DNA of 64,000 nt from Natronoarchaeum philippinense (lineage in GTDB: Archaea; Halobacteriota; Halobacteria; Halobacteriales; Natronoarchaeaceae), in the NCBI RefSeq assembly GCF_900215575.1, contig NZ_OBEJ01000002.1, positions 124,001 to 188,000 of the forward strand, written 5' to 3'. The translations under genes and the position numbers were made by a program. How positions within the stretch are numbered: the first letter of the stretch is position 1; each line of letters begins with the position of its first letter. Below, piece after piece: positions 44,291-53,398 of the stretch. Below the pieces are notes generated by a model that had not been told where the DNA came from, searched no databases, and saw nothing but the letters and a program-made list of their open reading frames with translations.

Positions 44291-44791
44291 ATGGCAGACA
44301 CGCGCGCGACAGCGGCAGTCGGAAGCCTCGTCGTCGTCTTGCTGCTCGGCGCGCTGGCGGTGCAGGCGGGCTACGTCCCGACGCCGTGGGCCGACCAGTA
44401 CGGCGAGGCCACGGTGACGATCGCCGACGAAGACGGCGAACGGCTCGCGGTCGTGCAGGCCGAGGTCGCCGACACGCGCCACGAGCGCTACACCGGGCTG
44501 AGCGAACACACCTCGTTAGAGCCCGGTCGCGGAATGTTGTTCGTCTACAATGAGGCGGACGACCGCACCTACGTGATGCGCAACATGTCCTTCGGCATCG
44601 ACATCGTCTACGTCGACGCCGACAATCGGATCACCGAGATCCACGAGGCCCGCGCACCCGGGCCGAACGAGAACGGCGAGTCGATGCAGTACCCCGGCTA
44701 CGGCCAGTACGTGCTCGAAGTGCCAAAGGGGTACATGGCCGAGCACAACGTCACCGAGGGCGACCGCATCACGATCGAGTACAACGAGTGA
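44291..44791 (+). CDS. DUF192 family protein
   Basis: 166 residues. An N-terminal hydrophobic helix (VGSLVVVLLLGALAVQAGY) anchors or exports the protein; the DUF192 domain follows with YTGLSEHTSLEPGRGMLFVY, YVMRNMSFGIDIVYVD and YVLEVPKGYMAEHNV. DUF192 is a small beta fold seen alone or fused in many prokaryotes; its role is unknown. Confidence 0.92.
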   Translation: MADTRATAAVGSLVVVLLLGALAVQAGYVPTPWADQYGEATVTIADEDGERLAVVQAEVADTRHERYTGLSEHTSLEPGRGMLFVYNEADDRTYVMRNMSFGIDIVYVDADNRITEIHEARAPGPNENGESMQYPGYGQYVLEVPKGYMAEHNVTEGDRITIEYNE

Positions 44792-44792
44792 C

Positions 44793-45407
44793 TCAGGCGA
44801 CCTCGATCGCAACCTCGTTCCGGCGCATGAACGGCGGCGTCCACGGGTCGTCGTAGCGCAACAAGAACGGTTCGCCGATCGCCTCGACGCCGTGTTCGTC
44901 CAGCGTGTCGAGCAGATCGCGTTCGATCCGATCGACACGACCCGATGTCGCGTACCACGAGAACGAGCGTACCGCCAGCACGCGCTCGCTCTCGCTGCGT
45001 ACCGTCACGTCCGGATCCGTCGGCTCGGGCGGCGTCTCGACGCCGTACTCCGGCGGGAGGTAGAACCCCATCGTCATGCCGTCGCCGGACTCTTTGGAGC
45101 GGACCGGCGCCGTCATCGGGATCTTCGTCGATTCCGACCGGACCGGCGCCGTCATCTCGATCTCGCTGGCCGTCTCGTTGTCACCCGTGATGTAGTTGAA
45201 CAGCCGCCGAAACGCGGTCGTTTGGTCCTCAGCGGTCGTCTCGGCGACCGCGATGGGCGGATACCGTCGCAACTCGACGCCGTCGACCATCCGGATGGTC
45301 GTCGACGGAACCGGATCGGCGCTTTGTCTCGCGTACAGCCCCCACGCCGTCCACGCGGCCAGCGCCCCGGCGGCGACGGTCGCCAGCGATTTGCGGGTCA
45401 GTGCCAT
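44793..45407 (-). CDS. SOUL family heme-binding protein
   Basis: 204 residues. An N-terminal helix (residues 8-22) precedes the SOUL domain: VELRRYPPIAVAETTAEDQ, FRRLFNYITGDN, EIEMTAPVRSES and MTMGFYLPPEY. SOUL proteins bind heme or tetrapyrrole. It converges on the DUF192 gene with one base between stop codons. The ATG at 45407 sets the membrane helix at the N-terminus as expected. Confidence 0.9.
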   Translation of the reverse strand: MALTRKSLATVAAGALAAWTAWGLYARQSADPVPSTTIRMVDGVELRRYPPIAVAETTAEDQTTAFRRLFNYITGDNETASEIEMTAPVRSESTKIPMTAPVRSKESGDGMTMGFYLPPEYGVETPPEPTDPDVTVRSESERVLAVRSFSWYATSGRVDRIERDLLDTLDEHGVEAIGEPFLLRYDDPWTPPFMRRNEVAIEVA

Positions 45408-45506
45408 ACTCTCAGTAGCGCCCGACCAGTCATAAGTCCCGCCGCTGGCTGGGCGTGACGACGCCTGATCGTAACGCATACGCGCCCGCCGACAGCAGGG
45501 AGAGAC

Positions 45507-45776
45507 ATGGGTGAGCACGTCGACGCGCTCGCGGACCGCGAGGGGTGGCGCGCCGAAGACTTCGCGGCGCGGGTACACTACCAAGGCGCCGGAGACGCCT
45601 TCAGCATCGAGTACTACGAGCCGAGCGACTGCGTGCTCTACTGGAAAGTCAAAGACGACGGCGAGACGGCCGTTCCAGTGGGTCGCGACACCGTCCCCGA
45701 TCCGCTGCGCGAGCGCATTCGTGAGGACCTCGCAGCCGCCGGCATCGACGCCGATGCCGAAGACCGCCGACTCTGA
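45507..45776 (+). CDS. Conserved small haloarchaeal protein
   Basis: 89 residues, soluble. Text such as WRAEDFAARVHYQGAGDAFSIEYYEPSDCVLYWKV suggests a small alpha/beta domain. No motif for enzyme activity or metal binding is visible. Similar short proteins appear throughout haloarchaea, but I cannot name the family. Confidence 0.7.
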   Translation: MGEHVDALADREGWRAEDFAARVHYQGAGDAFSIEYYEPSDCVLYWKVKDDGETAVPVGRDTVPDPLRERIREDLAAAGIDADAEDRRL

Positions 45777-45875
45777 GCGGCGGGACGCCACACTCCAATT
45801 TGCGAGGCCCGAGAAACCGGCACCGTTCGGGTCACTCGCAAACGCTTTTAGACGGCTATCCGCTAGAGCGGGGTC

Positions 45876-47816
45876 ATGAGCGGCGTCGATCTCGACGAGG
45901 ACGATCCCTTCGAGGAGCAGCGGGAGCAGGTCGAGAACCCGATGCGCCGGCTGTTTCGGGTCTACGGCGGAGACTACAAGTTCTCGGCGACCGTCGGGGT
46001 TGTCGGCAGCCTGTTCGCCCGCCTGTTGGATCTCGTGCCGCCGATTTTGCTGGGGTTCGCGCTCGACGCCATCTTCGAACAGAACAAGGAGTTCTCGAGC
46101 ATCTGGTTCGTGCCCGACAGCGTGATCCCGGCCGACCAACAGGGCCAGTTACTCCTCACCGTCGCGCTGATCGCTGGGGCGTTTTTCACCGCCGCGGGCT
46201 TTCACTGGGTTCGAAACTGGGGGTTCAACGACTTCGCCCAGAACATCCAGCACGACGTTCGCACCGACACGTACGACAAGATGCAGCGGCTGAACATGGA
46301 CTTCTTTGCGGACAAACAGACCGGCGAGATGATGTCGATTCTCTCGAACGATGTCAACCGACTGGAGCGCTTTCTCAACGACGGGATGAACTCGATGTTC
46401 CGCCTGCTCGTGATGGTCGTGGGCATCGCGGGCGTGCTGTTCATCTACAACTGGCAGCTCGCGCTCGTGGCCCTGCTGCCGGTGCCCCTGATCGGCCTCT
46501 TCACCTACAAGTTCATCCAGATCATCCAGCCAAAGTACAAGGAGGTGCGCTCGACCGTCGGCAAGGTCAACTCCCGGCTGGAGAACAATCTCGGCGGGAT
46601 CACGGTGATCAAGTCCTCGAACACCGAGCCCTACGAGTCCGACCGCGTCGAGGACGTCTCGCAGGACTACTTCGATGCCAACTGGGACGCGATCGGCACC
46701 CGGATCAAGTTCTTCCCGGGCTTGCGGATCCTCGCGGGGATCGGCTTCGTCGCGACGTTCCTCGTCGGCGGGCTGTGGGTACTCGCGGGCGAGGGCGGGG
46801 AGGCACCGTGGATCTTCACGATCCCGCTGTCGGCCGGCGAGTTCGTTACGTTCATCCTGCTCACCCAGCGCTTTATCTGGCCGATGGCCCAATTCGGACA
46901 GATCATCAACATGTACCAGCGCGCTCGGGCCTCCAGCGCTCGCATCTTCGGGCTGATGGACGAACCCGCCCGGATCGAGGAGGACCCCGGCGCCGAGGAG
47001 CTGGTCGTCGAGGACGGCTGCGTCGAGTACGACGATGTCACCTTCGGCTACGAGGACGGCGAGACCATCATCGAGGACGTGAGCTTCGACGTCGAGGGCG
47101 GCGAGACGCTCGCGCTCGTCGGGCCGACCGGCGCGGGCAAGTCGACGATCCTCAAACTGCTCATGCGGCTGTACGATGTCGATGAGGGCGAGGTCCGAAT
47201 CGATGGGACGAACGTGCGCGACGTGACGCTGCCCAGCCTCCGGCGCCAAATCGGCTACGTCAGTCAGGACACGTTCCTGTTCTACGGCACCGTCGAGGAG
47301 AACATCCGATACGGCGCGTTCGACGCCGATCGCGAGGACGTGATCGAGGCCGCCAGAGCCGCCGAGGCCCACGAGTTCGTCCAGAATCTCCCTGACGGCT
47401 ACGACACCGAGGTCGGCGAGCGCGGCGTCAAGCTCTCGGGGGGCCAGCGCCAGCGCATCTCGATCGCACGCGCGGTGCTTCGGGACCCCGAGATCCTCGT
47501 GCTGGACGAGGCGACCAGCGACGTCGACACCGAGACGGAGATGCTGATCCAGCGCAGCCTCGACAAACTGACCGAAGATCGGACCACGTTCTCGATCGCC
47601 CACCGGCTCTCGACGATCAAGGACGCCGACGAGATCGTCGTCCTCGAAGGCGGCCGGATCGAAGAGCGCGGGCGCCACGAGGAGCTGATCGACAACGACG
47701 GGCTGTACGCCCACCTCTGGGGCGTCCAAGCCGGCGAAATCGACGAACTACCCGACGAGTTCGTCGAACGCGCAGCGAGGCGGCAGGCCAGAACTGAGGC
47801 AGACGGTGACGACTGA
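45876..47816 (+). CDS. ABC exporter, fused membrane and ATPase domains
   Basis: 646 residues, the same architecture as the exporter at 1352-3247 and clearly paralogous (shared KQTGEMMSILSNDVNRLERFLND-type loop near residue 145, shared YVSQDTFLF). Walker A GPTGAGKST, signature LSGGQRQR, Walker B ILVLDEATSDVDTETE and H-loop IAHRLS are intact. Probably a homodimer or a heterodimer with its paralogue. Substrate unknown. Confidence 0.94.
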   Translation: MSGVDLDEDDPFEEQREQVENPMRRLFRVYGGDYKFSATVGVVGSLFARLLDLVPPILLGFALDAIFEQNKEFSSIWFVPDSVIPADQQGQLLLTVALIAGAFFTAAGFHWVRNWGFNDFAQNIQHDVRTDTYDKMQRLNMDFFADKQTGEMMSILSNDVNRLERFLNDGMNSMFRLLVMVVGIAGVLFIYNWQLALVALLPVPLIGLFTYKFIQIIQPKYKEVRSTVGKVNSRLENNLGGITVIKSSNTEPYESDRVEDVSQDYFDANWDAIGTRIKFFPGLRILAGIGFVATFLVGGLWVLAGEGGEAPWIFTIPLSAGEFVTFILLTQRFIWPMAQFGQIINMYQRARASSARIFGLMDEPARIEEDPGAEELVVEDGCVEYDDVTFGYEDGETIIEDVSFDVEGGETLALVGPTGAGKSTILKLLMRLYDVDEGEVRIDGTNVRDVTLPSLRRQIGYVSQDTFLFYGTVEENIRYGAFDADREDVIEAARAAEAHEFVQNLPDGYDTEVGERGVKLSGGQRQRISIARAVLRDPEILVLDEATSDVDTETEMLIQRSLDKLTEDRTTFSIAHRLSTIKDADEIVVLEGGRIEERGRHEELIDNDGLYAHLWGVQAGEIDELPDEFVERAARRQARTEADGDD

Positions 47817-47873
47817 CCGGTCGAGGTGACGGCTGGCCGTCGACGCCCTCCTCGATGGCCGTCGACACCGTCC

Positions 47874-48722
47874 TCAAGCCTCACCGTCGGCGTCGCCCGC
47901 GACGTGACGCCGCCCCGTCCCCGCAAGCCAGCCCACGAGCGCCCGCACTGCCTCGGGATCGGAGAGCGCGTGTTCGGCGGCCGTCTCCGTCCGCCCGACC
48001 GCAATGCCGACGCCGTCGTCCAGCGCAGCGAACGCGTCTTCGTCGGTCACATCGTCGCCGACGTAGACGGTGAGCCAGCGCTCGTCGTCGGGGACCAGTC
48101 GATCGCGCAACCACTCGACGGCGGCGCCTTTGTCCCAGTCCACGGCGGGCCGGATCTCGAAAATCTTCTTGCCGGACGTGATCCGCAGGTCGGCATCGGC
48201 GTCCGCGACGGCGGCCTCGACCGCGCGCTGTACGTTAGGCACTGCACTCTCGTCGACGCCGCGGTAGTGGACTGTCGCAGTGACGCCTTTGTCCTCGACG
48301 GCGGCGCCGTCGATGCCATCGATTCGGGACGCCACGTCGCCGGCCACCTCGCCGACGGCGTCGGCCGCCGCCGCGGCGTCCGGATGGATTTCGATTTCGG
48401 GGTCGGCGTCCTCGCCCTCGGCCGCGGGGGCTTGCAACTCCAGCCCGTGATTTCCGGCGTAGTGGACGCCGGAGACGCCGGCGCGCTCGCGGAGATCCGC
48501 CAGCGCGCGGCCGCTGACCAGCCCGACGGCGATCCGGTCGGTGTCTCGTAACGCGCGCAGGCTCTCGGGAACGCCGTCGAGCGGCGTGGCCGTTGTCGGA
48601 TCCTCGACGATCGGTGCGAGCGTGCCGTCGAAGTCCGCGAGAAAGAGCAGTCCGTCGGCGCGGTCGAGCCGCCGCTCGAACGTCGAACGAAGCGTCGCCG
48701 GGACGGCGTCGTCGCCGCCCAT
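47874..48722 (-). CDS. otsB: Trehalose-6-phosphate phosphatase
   Basis: 282-residue HAD-type phosphatase. Motif I is LADFDGTLAPIVEDP (Asp nucleophile about 30), with GLVSGR and HYAGNHGLEL typical of trehalose phosphatases, and motif IV YVGDDVTDEDAFAAL. It removes phosphate from trehalose 6-phosphate, making the compatible solute trehalose. It lies three bases downstream of otsA. Confidence 0.95.
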   Translation of the reverse strand: MGGDDAVPATLRSTFERRLDRADGLLFLADFDGTLAPIVEDPTTATPLDGVPESLRALRDTDRIAVGLVSGRALADLRERAGVSGVHYAGNHGLELQAPAAEGEDADPEIEIHPDAAAAADAVGEVAGDVASRIDGIDGAAVEDKGVTATVHYRGVDESAVPNVQRAVEAAVADADADLRITSGKKIFEIRPAVDWDKGAAVEWLRDRLVPDDERWLTVYVGDDVTDEDAFAALDDGVGIAVGRTETAAEHALSDPEAVRALVGWLAGTGRRHVAGDADGEA

Positions 48723-48725
48723 CTG

Positions 48726-50411
48726 TCAGGCGTCGACCGCGGATTCCTGCTCGGGGCCGGGGCGCTCGATCCGTTCGGCCGTCCGGAACTGGCTGGCGAT
48801 CCACTCGTACACGTCGGCGTCGAGGACCTGCTCGCGGAGTCCGCGCATGCGCCGCTCGCGCTCGTCGGCGGGCATCGACAGCGCGCGCTCGATGGCGTCG
48901 GCGACGGCGGGCGTGTCCGAGGGGTGGATCAACACCGCGTCGTCGCCGAGTTCGTCGCTGGCGCCCGCGAGCTCCGAGAGTACGAGCACGCCCGTTGTGT
49001 CGAGCTGGGCGGCGGCGAACTCCTTGGCGACGAGGTTCATCCCGTCGCGCAGGGACGTGACCAGACAGAGATCGGCGTGGCGGTACAGCCCCGCCAGCGC
49101 CTCTCCAGAGAGCATCTCGGTCGTGTAGACGATCGGCTGCCAGTCGGTCGTTCCGAAGCGGCTGTTGATGTCCGCGACCTTCGCCTCGACGCGCTCTTGG
49201 ACTTTCCGGTAGGCGGGGATGCGACTTCGGCTCTCGGAGCCCTTCTGGACGAAGGTGAACTCGCCGCGCCACTCCGGGCGGGTCTCGAAGAACTGTTCGA
49301 GCGCTTCGAGGCGTTCGACGATTCCCTTGGTGTAGTCCAGCCGGTCGACGCCGACGCCGACGCGCCGATCCTCGAGCCCGTGGGCGTCCGCGAACGTCTC
49401 CCAGAACGACGCCGCTTCGTCGGTGTCGGCCGCGGCGGCCTGCGCGTCGGCGTCGATGCCGATTCGGAACGGCCGAACGTACGTCCGGCGGTCGTTCTGT
49501 CTGACACAGCGAGTTCCTCGGTCGACGTCGTAGTCGGTCGTCGCCTCGACGGTGTCGAGGAAGTGCTGGCAGTACGCCGCCGTGTGAAAGCCAAGCAAGT
49601 CGTTGGCCAGCAGGCCGTCGAGCAACTGCTCGGCCTGCGGACAGGCTCGGAACACGTCCCAGCCGGTCCACGGCAGGTGCCAGAACTGCATGAGGAATGC
49701 GTCCTCGCCGAGGCGCTCTCTTGCCATCTGCGGGGCCAGTCCGAAGTGGTAGTCCTGAAACCAGATCACCGGATCGGCGTCGTCACAGGCCTCGACGGCG
49801 GCCTCGGCGAACAGCTCGTTGACCTCGCGGTAGCACTTCCAGTCGTCGCGCGAGAACGTCGCCCGGGTCGTGTCCGAGTGGCTCAGCGGCCACAGCGCCT
49901 GATTGCTGTAGCCGTAGTAGTAGCCGTCGACCTGCTCCTCGTCGAGCCACACCCGCCGCAGGTCGTAGGCGGGATCCTCGGGCGGCACTTCGACCACGTC
50001 GTCGTCGGCGACGACGCGGTCGGCCTCGCCGCTCCCCCACGCGACCCACGTGCCGCCGACGGTTTGGATCACCGGGTCGAGCGCGGCGGTCAGCCCGCCC
50101 GCCGGTCGGTTGACGACGACCTCGTCGCCGTCGTACTCGTGACTGTAGGGCTGGCGATTCGACATCACGACGAGGCGGCGTCCGTCCAGAAACGACGCCG
50201 CGGCGTCGGTCGCAGCCGCCTTCGAGTCGGCGCCGCTCCCTCCAGATCGGTCGTCCGACGGCGTCACGTCGAACCACCCCGGCGGACGCGTGGGCTTGCC
50301 CGCACGTTCGGCCCCCGGCCTCTCGGTCGGCGCCGGTGCGTCGCTCTCCCGTTCGTCACTCGGCACGTCGACTGTCCGCCAGATCCGTGCTGTACGCTGG
50401 TCATGTCCCAC
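48726..50411 (-). CDS. otsA: Trehalose-6-phosphate synthase
   Basis: GT20 glycosyltransferase, about 561 residues from the GTG at 50411. It joins glucose from a nucleotide sugar to glucose 6-phosphate. Core motifs: VVMSNRQPYSHEY, NRPAGGLTAALDPV, WFQDYHF, FHTAAY and GVDRLDYTKGI. The first 100 residues are Asp/Ser/Pro-rich and variable, so the start is uncertain; a GTG at 50366 also fits. It forms an operon with otsB for osmoprotectant synthesis. Confidence 0.9.
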   Translation of the reverse strand: MGHDQRTARIWRTVDVPSDERESDAPAPTERPGAERAGKPTRPPGWFDVTPSDDRSGGSGADSKAAATDAAASFLDGRRLVVMSNRQPYSHEYDGDEVVVNRPAGGLTAALDPVIQTVGGTWVAWGSGEADRVVADDDVVEVPPEDPAYDLRRVWLDEEQVDGYYYGYSNQALWPLSHSDTTRATFSRDDWKCYREVNELFAEAAVEACDDADPVIWFQDYHFGLAPQMARERLGEDAFLMQFWHLPWTGWDVFRACPQAEQLLDGLLANDLLGFHTAAYCQHFLDTVEATTDYDVDRGTRCVRQNDRRTYVRPFRIGIDADAQAAAADTDEAASFWETFADAHGLEDRRVGVGVDRLDYTKGIVERLEALEQFFETRPEWRGEFTFVQKGSESRSRIPAYRKVQERVEAKVADINSRFGTTDWQPIVYTTEMLSGEALAGLYRHADLCLVTSLRDGMNLVAKEFAAAQLDTTGVLVLSELAGASDELGDDAVLIHPSDTPAVADAIERALSMPADERERRMRGLREQVLDADVYEWIASQFRTAERIERPGPEQESAVDA

Positions 50412-50558
50412 TCCCCTCTCGATTGAGCGGTTTCGGTGAAAAGCCGCCCCACCGTTTCGAACCGTTCGGCGAGTGCTTGCCGCGAGTAAGGACTCGCTTC
50501 GATGCCGTCGCCAGCCCGTCACGTCCGGTAGGCGCTCCTTTCTCCCCGAACCGAGCAC

Positions 50559-50924
50559 CTAGAGCGACTCCTGATCGGAGTCGGTGTCTTGGCCGGGCGC
50601 GCCTTCCTCCGGTCTGTCCTCGCCGGTCGCCGGCGGCGTCCGGTCGCTGTAGTTCTTGCGTCCGATGGCGTCGTCGCCGACCATGTTGAGCGCGGCCTGC
50701 TGAACGTCAGTTTTCGACTCGAACTTCTGTCCGCCCATCGGGTCGAGCAGTTCGGCGAGCGTGGCGCTGCCGCCCTCGTACTCCAGCTCGGCGTCGCCGT
50801 GGTCGTCGAGCAGTCTCTCGGTCGTCACCGGATACGACAGCTCGTCGAGCGCGTCGTCGAGGTAACCGAAGTCGACGCCCATCTCGCGGCTGTCGCTCCC
50901 GTTTGTCTCGGTGTCGTCTCCCAT
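50559..50924 (-). CDS. DUF5789-like small acidic protein
   Basis: 121 residues, soluble, strongly acidic. The centre (DALDELSYPVTTERLLDDHGDAELEYEGGSATLAELL) reads as a small helical fold seen in haloarchaeal DUF5789 proteins (recalled). The C-terminal 40 residues are disordered. Start MGDDTETNGSD is preferred to the longer frame. Function unknown. Confidence 0.78.
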   Translation of the reverse strand: MGDDTETNGSDSREMGVDFGYLDDALDELSYPVTTERLLDDHGDAELEYEGGSATLAELLDPMGGQKFESKTDVQQAALNMVGDDAIGRKNYSDRTPPATGEDRPEEGAPGQDTDSDQESL

Positions 50925-50978
50925 TGTGTTCTCCCGGGTGCAAAAACGCGAGGCGGACACAAACCCCTTGGCCCCACA

Positions 50979-50985
50979 TATTTAT
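50979..50985 (+). promoter_or_regulatory. TATA-like box of creatininase-family gene
   Basis: TATTTAT ends 24 bases before the GTG at 51009 and fixes that codon as the likely start. Confidence 0.6.
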
Positions 50986-51008
50986 CGCCGGCACGCCAGG
51001 GAACGCAC

Positions 51009-51746
51009 GTGCATCTGAGCGACCGGACTTGGACCGACGCCGCCGACGCCGAGACGGACCTCGCCGTCTTGCCCGTCGGCAGCACCGAGCAACACGGCCC
51101 CCACGCTCCGCTCGGCACCGACGTGCTGACCGCCGAGGCGGTCGCTGACGCCGGTGCTGAGCGCTACGACGGCGAGGTCGTCGTCGCGCCGGCGATCCCC
51201 GTCGGCGTCGCCGAGGAACACCGCCAGTTTTCCGGCACGCTGTGGGTCTCCGAGGAGACGTTCCGCTCGTACGTCCGCGAGACGGTTGCCAGCCTCGCCG
51301 CCCACGGCTGGGACCGGGTCGTGCTGGTCAACGGCCACGGCGGCAACGTCGCCGCGCTTCGGGAGGTCGCCGGGAGAATTGTCCGGCGCGACGACGCCTA
51401 CGCGGTGCCGTTCACGTGGTTCGAGTCGGTCGGCGAGCACGCCGCCGACATGGGCCACGGCGGCCCGCTGGAGACGGCGGTGCTGCGCGCCGTCGCGCCC
51501 GAACTGGTCCGCGAGGACCGGGTCGAGGACGCCCGCGAGGGCGCCAGCGACGGCTGGGGCGAGTGGCAAAGCGGCGTCAATCTGGCCTTCGACTCGGCGG
51601 AGTTCACCGAAAATGGCGTCGTCGGCGATCCCGAGGCGGGCGACGCCGAACGCGGAGACGAACTGCTCGAACTTGGGGCCGACGCGCTGGCGGCGCTACT
51701 CGACGCTATCGAGGAGCGGGACCTGAGCCGTCCCGACCGGCGCTGA
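51009..51746 (+). CDS. Creatininase family amidohydrolase
   Basis: 245 residues. Metal ligands are in GSTEQHGPHAPLGTD (Glu, His, Asp, residues about 24-38), VNGHGGNVAAL and DMGHGGPLETA. In archaea the family includes ArfB, the formamide hydrolase in riboflavin and F420 synthesis, which is one candidate role; a creatinine substrate is unlikely. It stands alone here, so the reaction is inferred only to the family level. Confidence 0.9.
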   Translation: MHLSDRTWTDAADAETDLAVLPVGSTEQHGPHAPLGTDVLTAEAVADAGAERYDGEVVVAPAIPVGVAEEHRQFSGTLWVSEETFRSYVRETVASLAAHGWDRVVLVNGHGGNVAALREVAGRIVRRDDAYAVPFTWFESVGEHAADMGHGGPLETAVLRAVAPELVREDRVEDAREGASDGWGEWQSGVNLAFDSAEFTENGVVGDPEAGDAERGDELLELGADALAALLDAIEERDLSRPDRR

Positions 51747-51769
51747 GCGCGACGACAATCGGGGCGTCG

Positions 51770-52228
51770 TCACTCGGCCTCGGCTTCTTCGGCGTCCGCA
51801 TCGGCCTCTGTATCCGCGTCGTCTGCGTCCGTACCGGCGTCTGCGGCGTCGTCGAGCGTGCCCCGCAGATCGGGGATCGTCGCCGTGAGGTCGCCGACCT
51901 GATCGTGGGCCTCCTCGATCGTCTCGATCAGCGCTTCGACCTCCTCGATGCTCTCTTCGAGGTCCTCTGCGTCGTCGAAGGCGTCGGCGCGCTGGCCCAT
52001 CGTGAACCACTTCTTGGCGTCGCGCAGGTCCGACTGAGCGTCTTCCACGTCGAGTGCCGAGCGGAGCCCGTTGAGCACGCCGAGCACGTTGTCCGCCTCG
52101 GTCTCCCAGACGGCGTCGCCGTCCGGGAGCGCGGCGCGGGCGTCGTCGAGCGACGCCTCGACGTCCTCGCGCATCTCGTTTGCGGCTTCGCCGAACAGTT
52201 CGTCGTTGTCGAGCGTCGACTGGCTCAT
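51770..52228 (-). CDS. DUF5790-like helical acidic protein
   Basis: 152 residues, almost wholly helical, with a disordered Asp/Ala/Glu tail from residue 125. Core: DELFGEAANEMREDVEASLDDARAALP and NVLGVLNGLRSALDVEDAQSDLRDAKKWFTMGQRADAF. Named DUF5790 in haloarchaea as I recall. Its promoter carries the triple CACTTT-type motif also found at 58403. Function unknown. Confidence 0.8.
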   Translation of the reverse strand: MSQSTLDNDELFGEAANEMREDVEASLDDARAALPDGDAVWETEADNVLGVLNGLRSALDVEDAQSDLRDAKKWFTMGQRADAFDDAEDLEESIEEVEALIETIEEAHDQVGDLTATIPDLRGTLDDAADAGTDADDADTEADADAEEAEAE

Positions 52229-52252
52229 ACCCCACGTTCAACCTGCCCACTG

Positions 52253-52281
52253 TTAAAAAGTCGCCCGAAAGTGAAAGTGAA
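52253..52281 (-). promoter_or_regulatory. TATA box with upstream CACTTT repeat motif
   Basis: On the minus strand, TTCACTTTCACTTTC (52281-52267) precedes CTTTTTAA (52260-52253), which is 24 bases before the ATG of the DUF5790-like gene. The same 15 bases stand upstream of the TATA box of the gene at 58467, so the motif is a candidate activator site. Confidence 0.65.
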
Positions 52282-52360
52282 GATCCCGCCGAGAGCTATC
52301 GAGCGCGTTGATTCGACTTTGGCGGCGGCGACGATTCGAAACGAATGTCGTCTGTCTCGG

Positions 52361-52912
52361 CTACGTCGCGTCGCGCCCCGAGACGACGCCGAAGGAGTCA
52401 GTCGAGACCACGACGGCGGCGTGGGCCGCCAGTGCGACAGTCAGCAGACCGGCGTTCCACCACGGCGAGTTGTACCAGATCAGATCGAGCCCCCACCACC
52501 CCTCGACGACCGGCCAGAGCGGTTCGATCGGCGTCGAGATGTCCGGCGCCGACAGCATGTCCGCGAACACGTGACTCAGTCCGCCGGCAGCGTAGCCCGC
52601 GGTGGCAAATGTGAACGTGGATCGCTCGTCGAATCGCGCGCTGGTCCAGCGCGCCAGCGGTTCGGCGAGCGCGGCGGCCGTGATCGCGCCGGCCACGACC
52701 GCGATGCCGACGACGAACACCACAGTGTGCGTGACGCCGTGGTGGTGGATCGCCGCCGGGAACAGCGACGACAGCACCAGATCCACGTCCGGAAGCATCG
52801 ACGCCGCCGCCGCGAAGCCGACGAAGGCCAGACTGACGCGGTCGTCCCAGACGATCCACGCGGGCAGCGCCCACAACAGCCCCATCGCCACGTGTCCCAT
52901 GACATCTACCAT
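52361..52912 (-). CDS. YdjM-like membrane-bound metal-dependent hydrolase
   Basis: 183 residues, four or five helices. The family signature is a series of His and Asp at helix ends: MGHVAMGLL, MLPDVDLVL, HHHGVTHTVVF and LSHVFADMLSAPD. The family (LexA-regulated YdjM, PF04307-like) is predicted to be a membrane hydrolase, perhaps on phospholipid. ATG at 52912 is preferred (MVDVMGH); an in-frame ATG lies 15 codons upstream. Confidence 0.88.
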   Translation of the reverse strand: MVDVMGHVAMGLLWALPAWIVWDDRVSLAFVGFAAAASMLPDVDLVLSSLFPAAIHHHGVTHTVVFVVGIAVVAGAITAAALAEPLARWTSARFDERSTFTFATAGYAAGGLSHVFADMLSAPDISTPIEPLWPVVEGWWGLDLIWYNSPWWNAGLLTVALAAHAAVVVSTDSFGVVSGRDAT

Positions 52913-52969
52913 TGCAACCGAGTACGCCCCGACCGAGTAAAAAGCGAATGCCTGCACCGCCCGGCCGTG

Positions 52970-53329
52970 CTACTCGTCGCGTCGCACGGCGTCGACGCGC
53001 ATCAGCGGGTAGCCGTCCTCCATCTGCATGCTGGTGACGACCTCTGTGCCCTCGTAGTCGACGACGACCTCGACCTCCATGAACTCGCCCGTCAACTCGG
53101 TGTAGCCGTGGTCGATGGCGGCGTCCAGACGCTCGTTGAGGATGTCGACGGACACCGCGGCGCAGTGGGGCTGGTTCTCGATCGACTCCTCGATGGCGCG
53201 CTCTAAACTGGACGCATTGTCGGGGCTGACCGGCGTGCCCGCGAACTGGTGGTACAGCGTGCCGAACTTGATGCCGGCCTCGAACGCCGCTCGCTCGCCG
53301 GTTGTCGGCGTCGCGTCGGTGTTGTCCAT
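52970..53329 (-). CDS. Archaeal dihydroneopterin aldolase family protein
   Basis: 119 residues. Motifs GIKFGTLYHQFAGTPVSP and SLERAIEESIENQP are those of the archaeal MptD-type family, which cleaves dihydroneopterin in pterin cofactor (methanopterin or folate) synthesis. Unrelated to bacterial FolB in sequence. It is divergent from azf. Activity in a halophile is inferred from the family. Confidence 0.85.
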   Translation of the reverse strand: MDNTDATPTTGERAAFEAGIKFGTLYHQFAGTPVSPDNASSLERAIEESIENQPHCAAVSVDILNERLDAAIDHGYTELTGEFMEVEVVVDYEGTEVVTSMQMEDGYPLMRVDAVRRDE

Positions 53330-53366
53330 GTCAGTGACTCGTCGCGTGGCGCCCTAAATCGCATGG

Positions 53367-53374
53367 TACTTATC
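53367..53374 (+). promoter_or_regulatory. TATA-like box of azf
   Basis: TACTTATC lies about 25 bases before the ATG at 53399, supporting that start over an in-frame ATG at 53363. Confidence 0.5.
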
Positions 53375-53398
53375 GACCCTGTCCCACTGGGCGAACGA

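Noticed and set aside
46149-47729. 526-codon minus-strand frame opposite the second ABC exporter
   Set aside because: It is antisense to a complete ABC gene and has no motifs; long antisense frames are common at this GC content.
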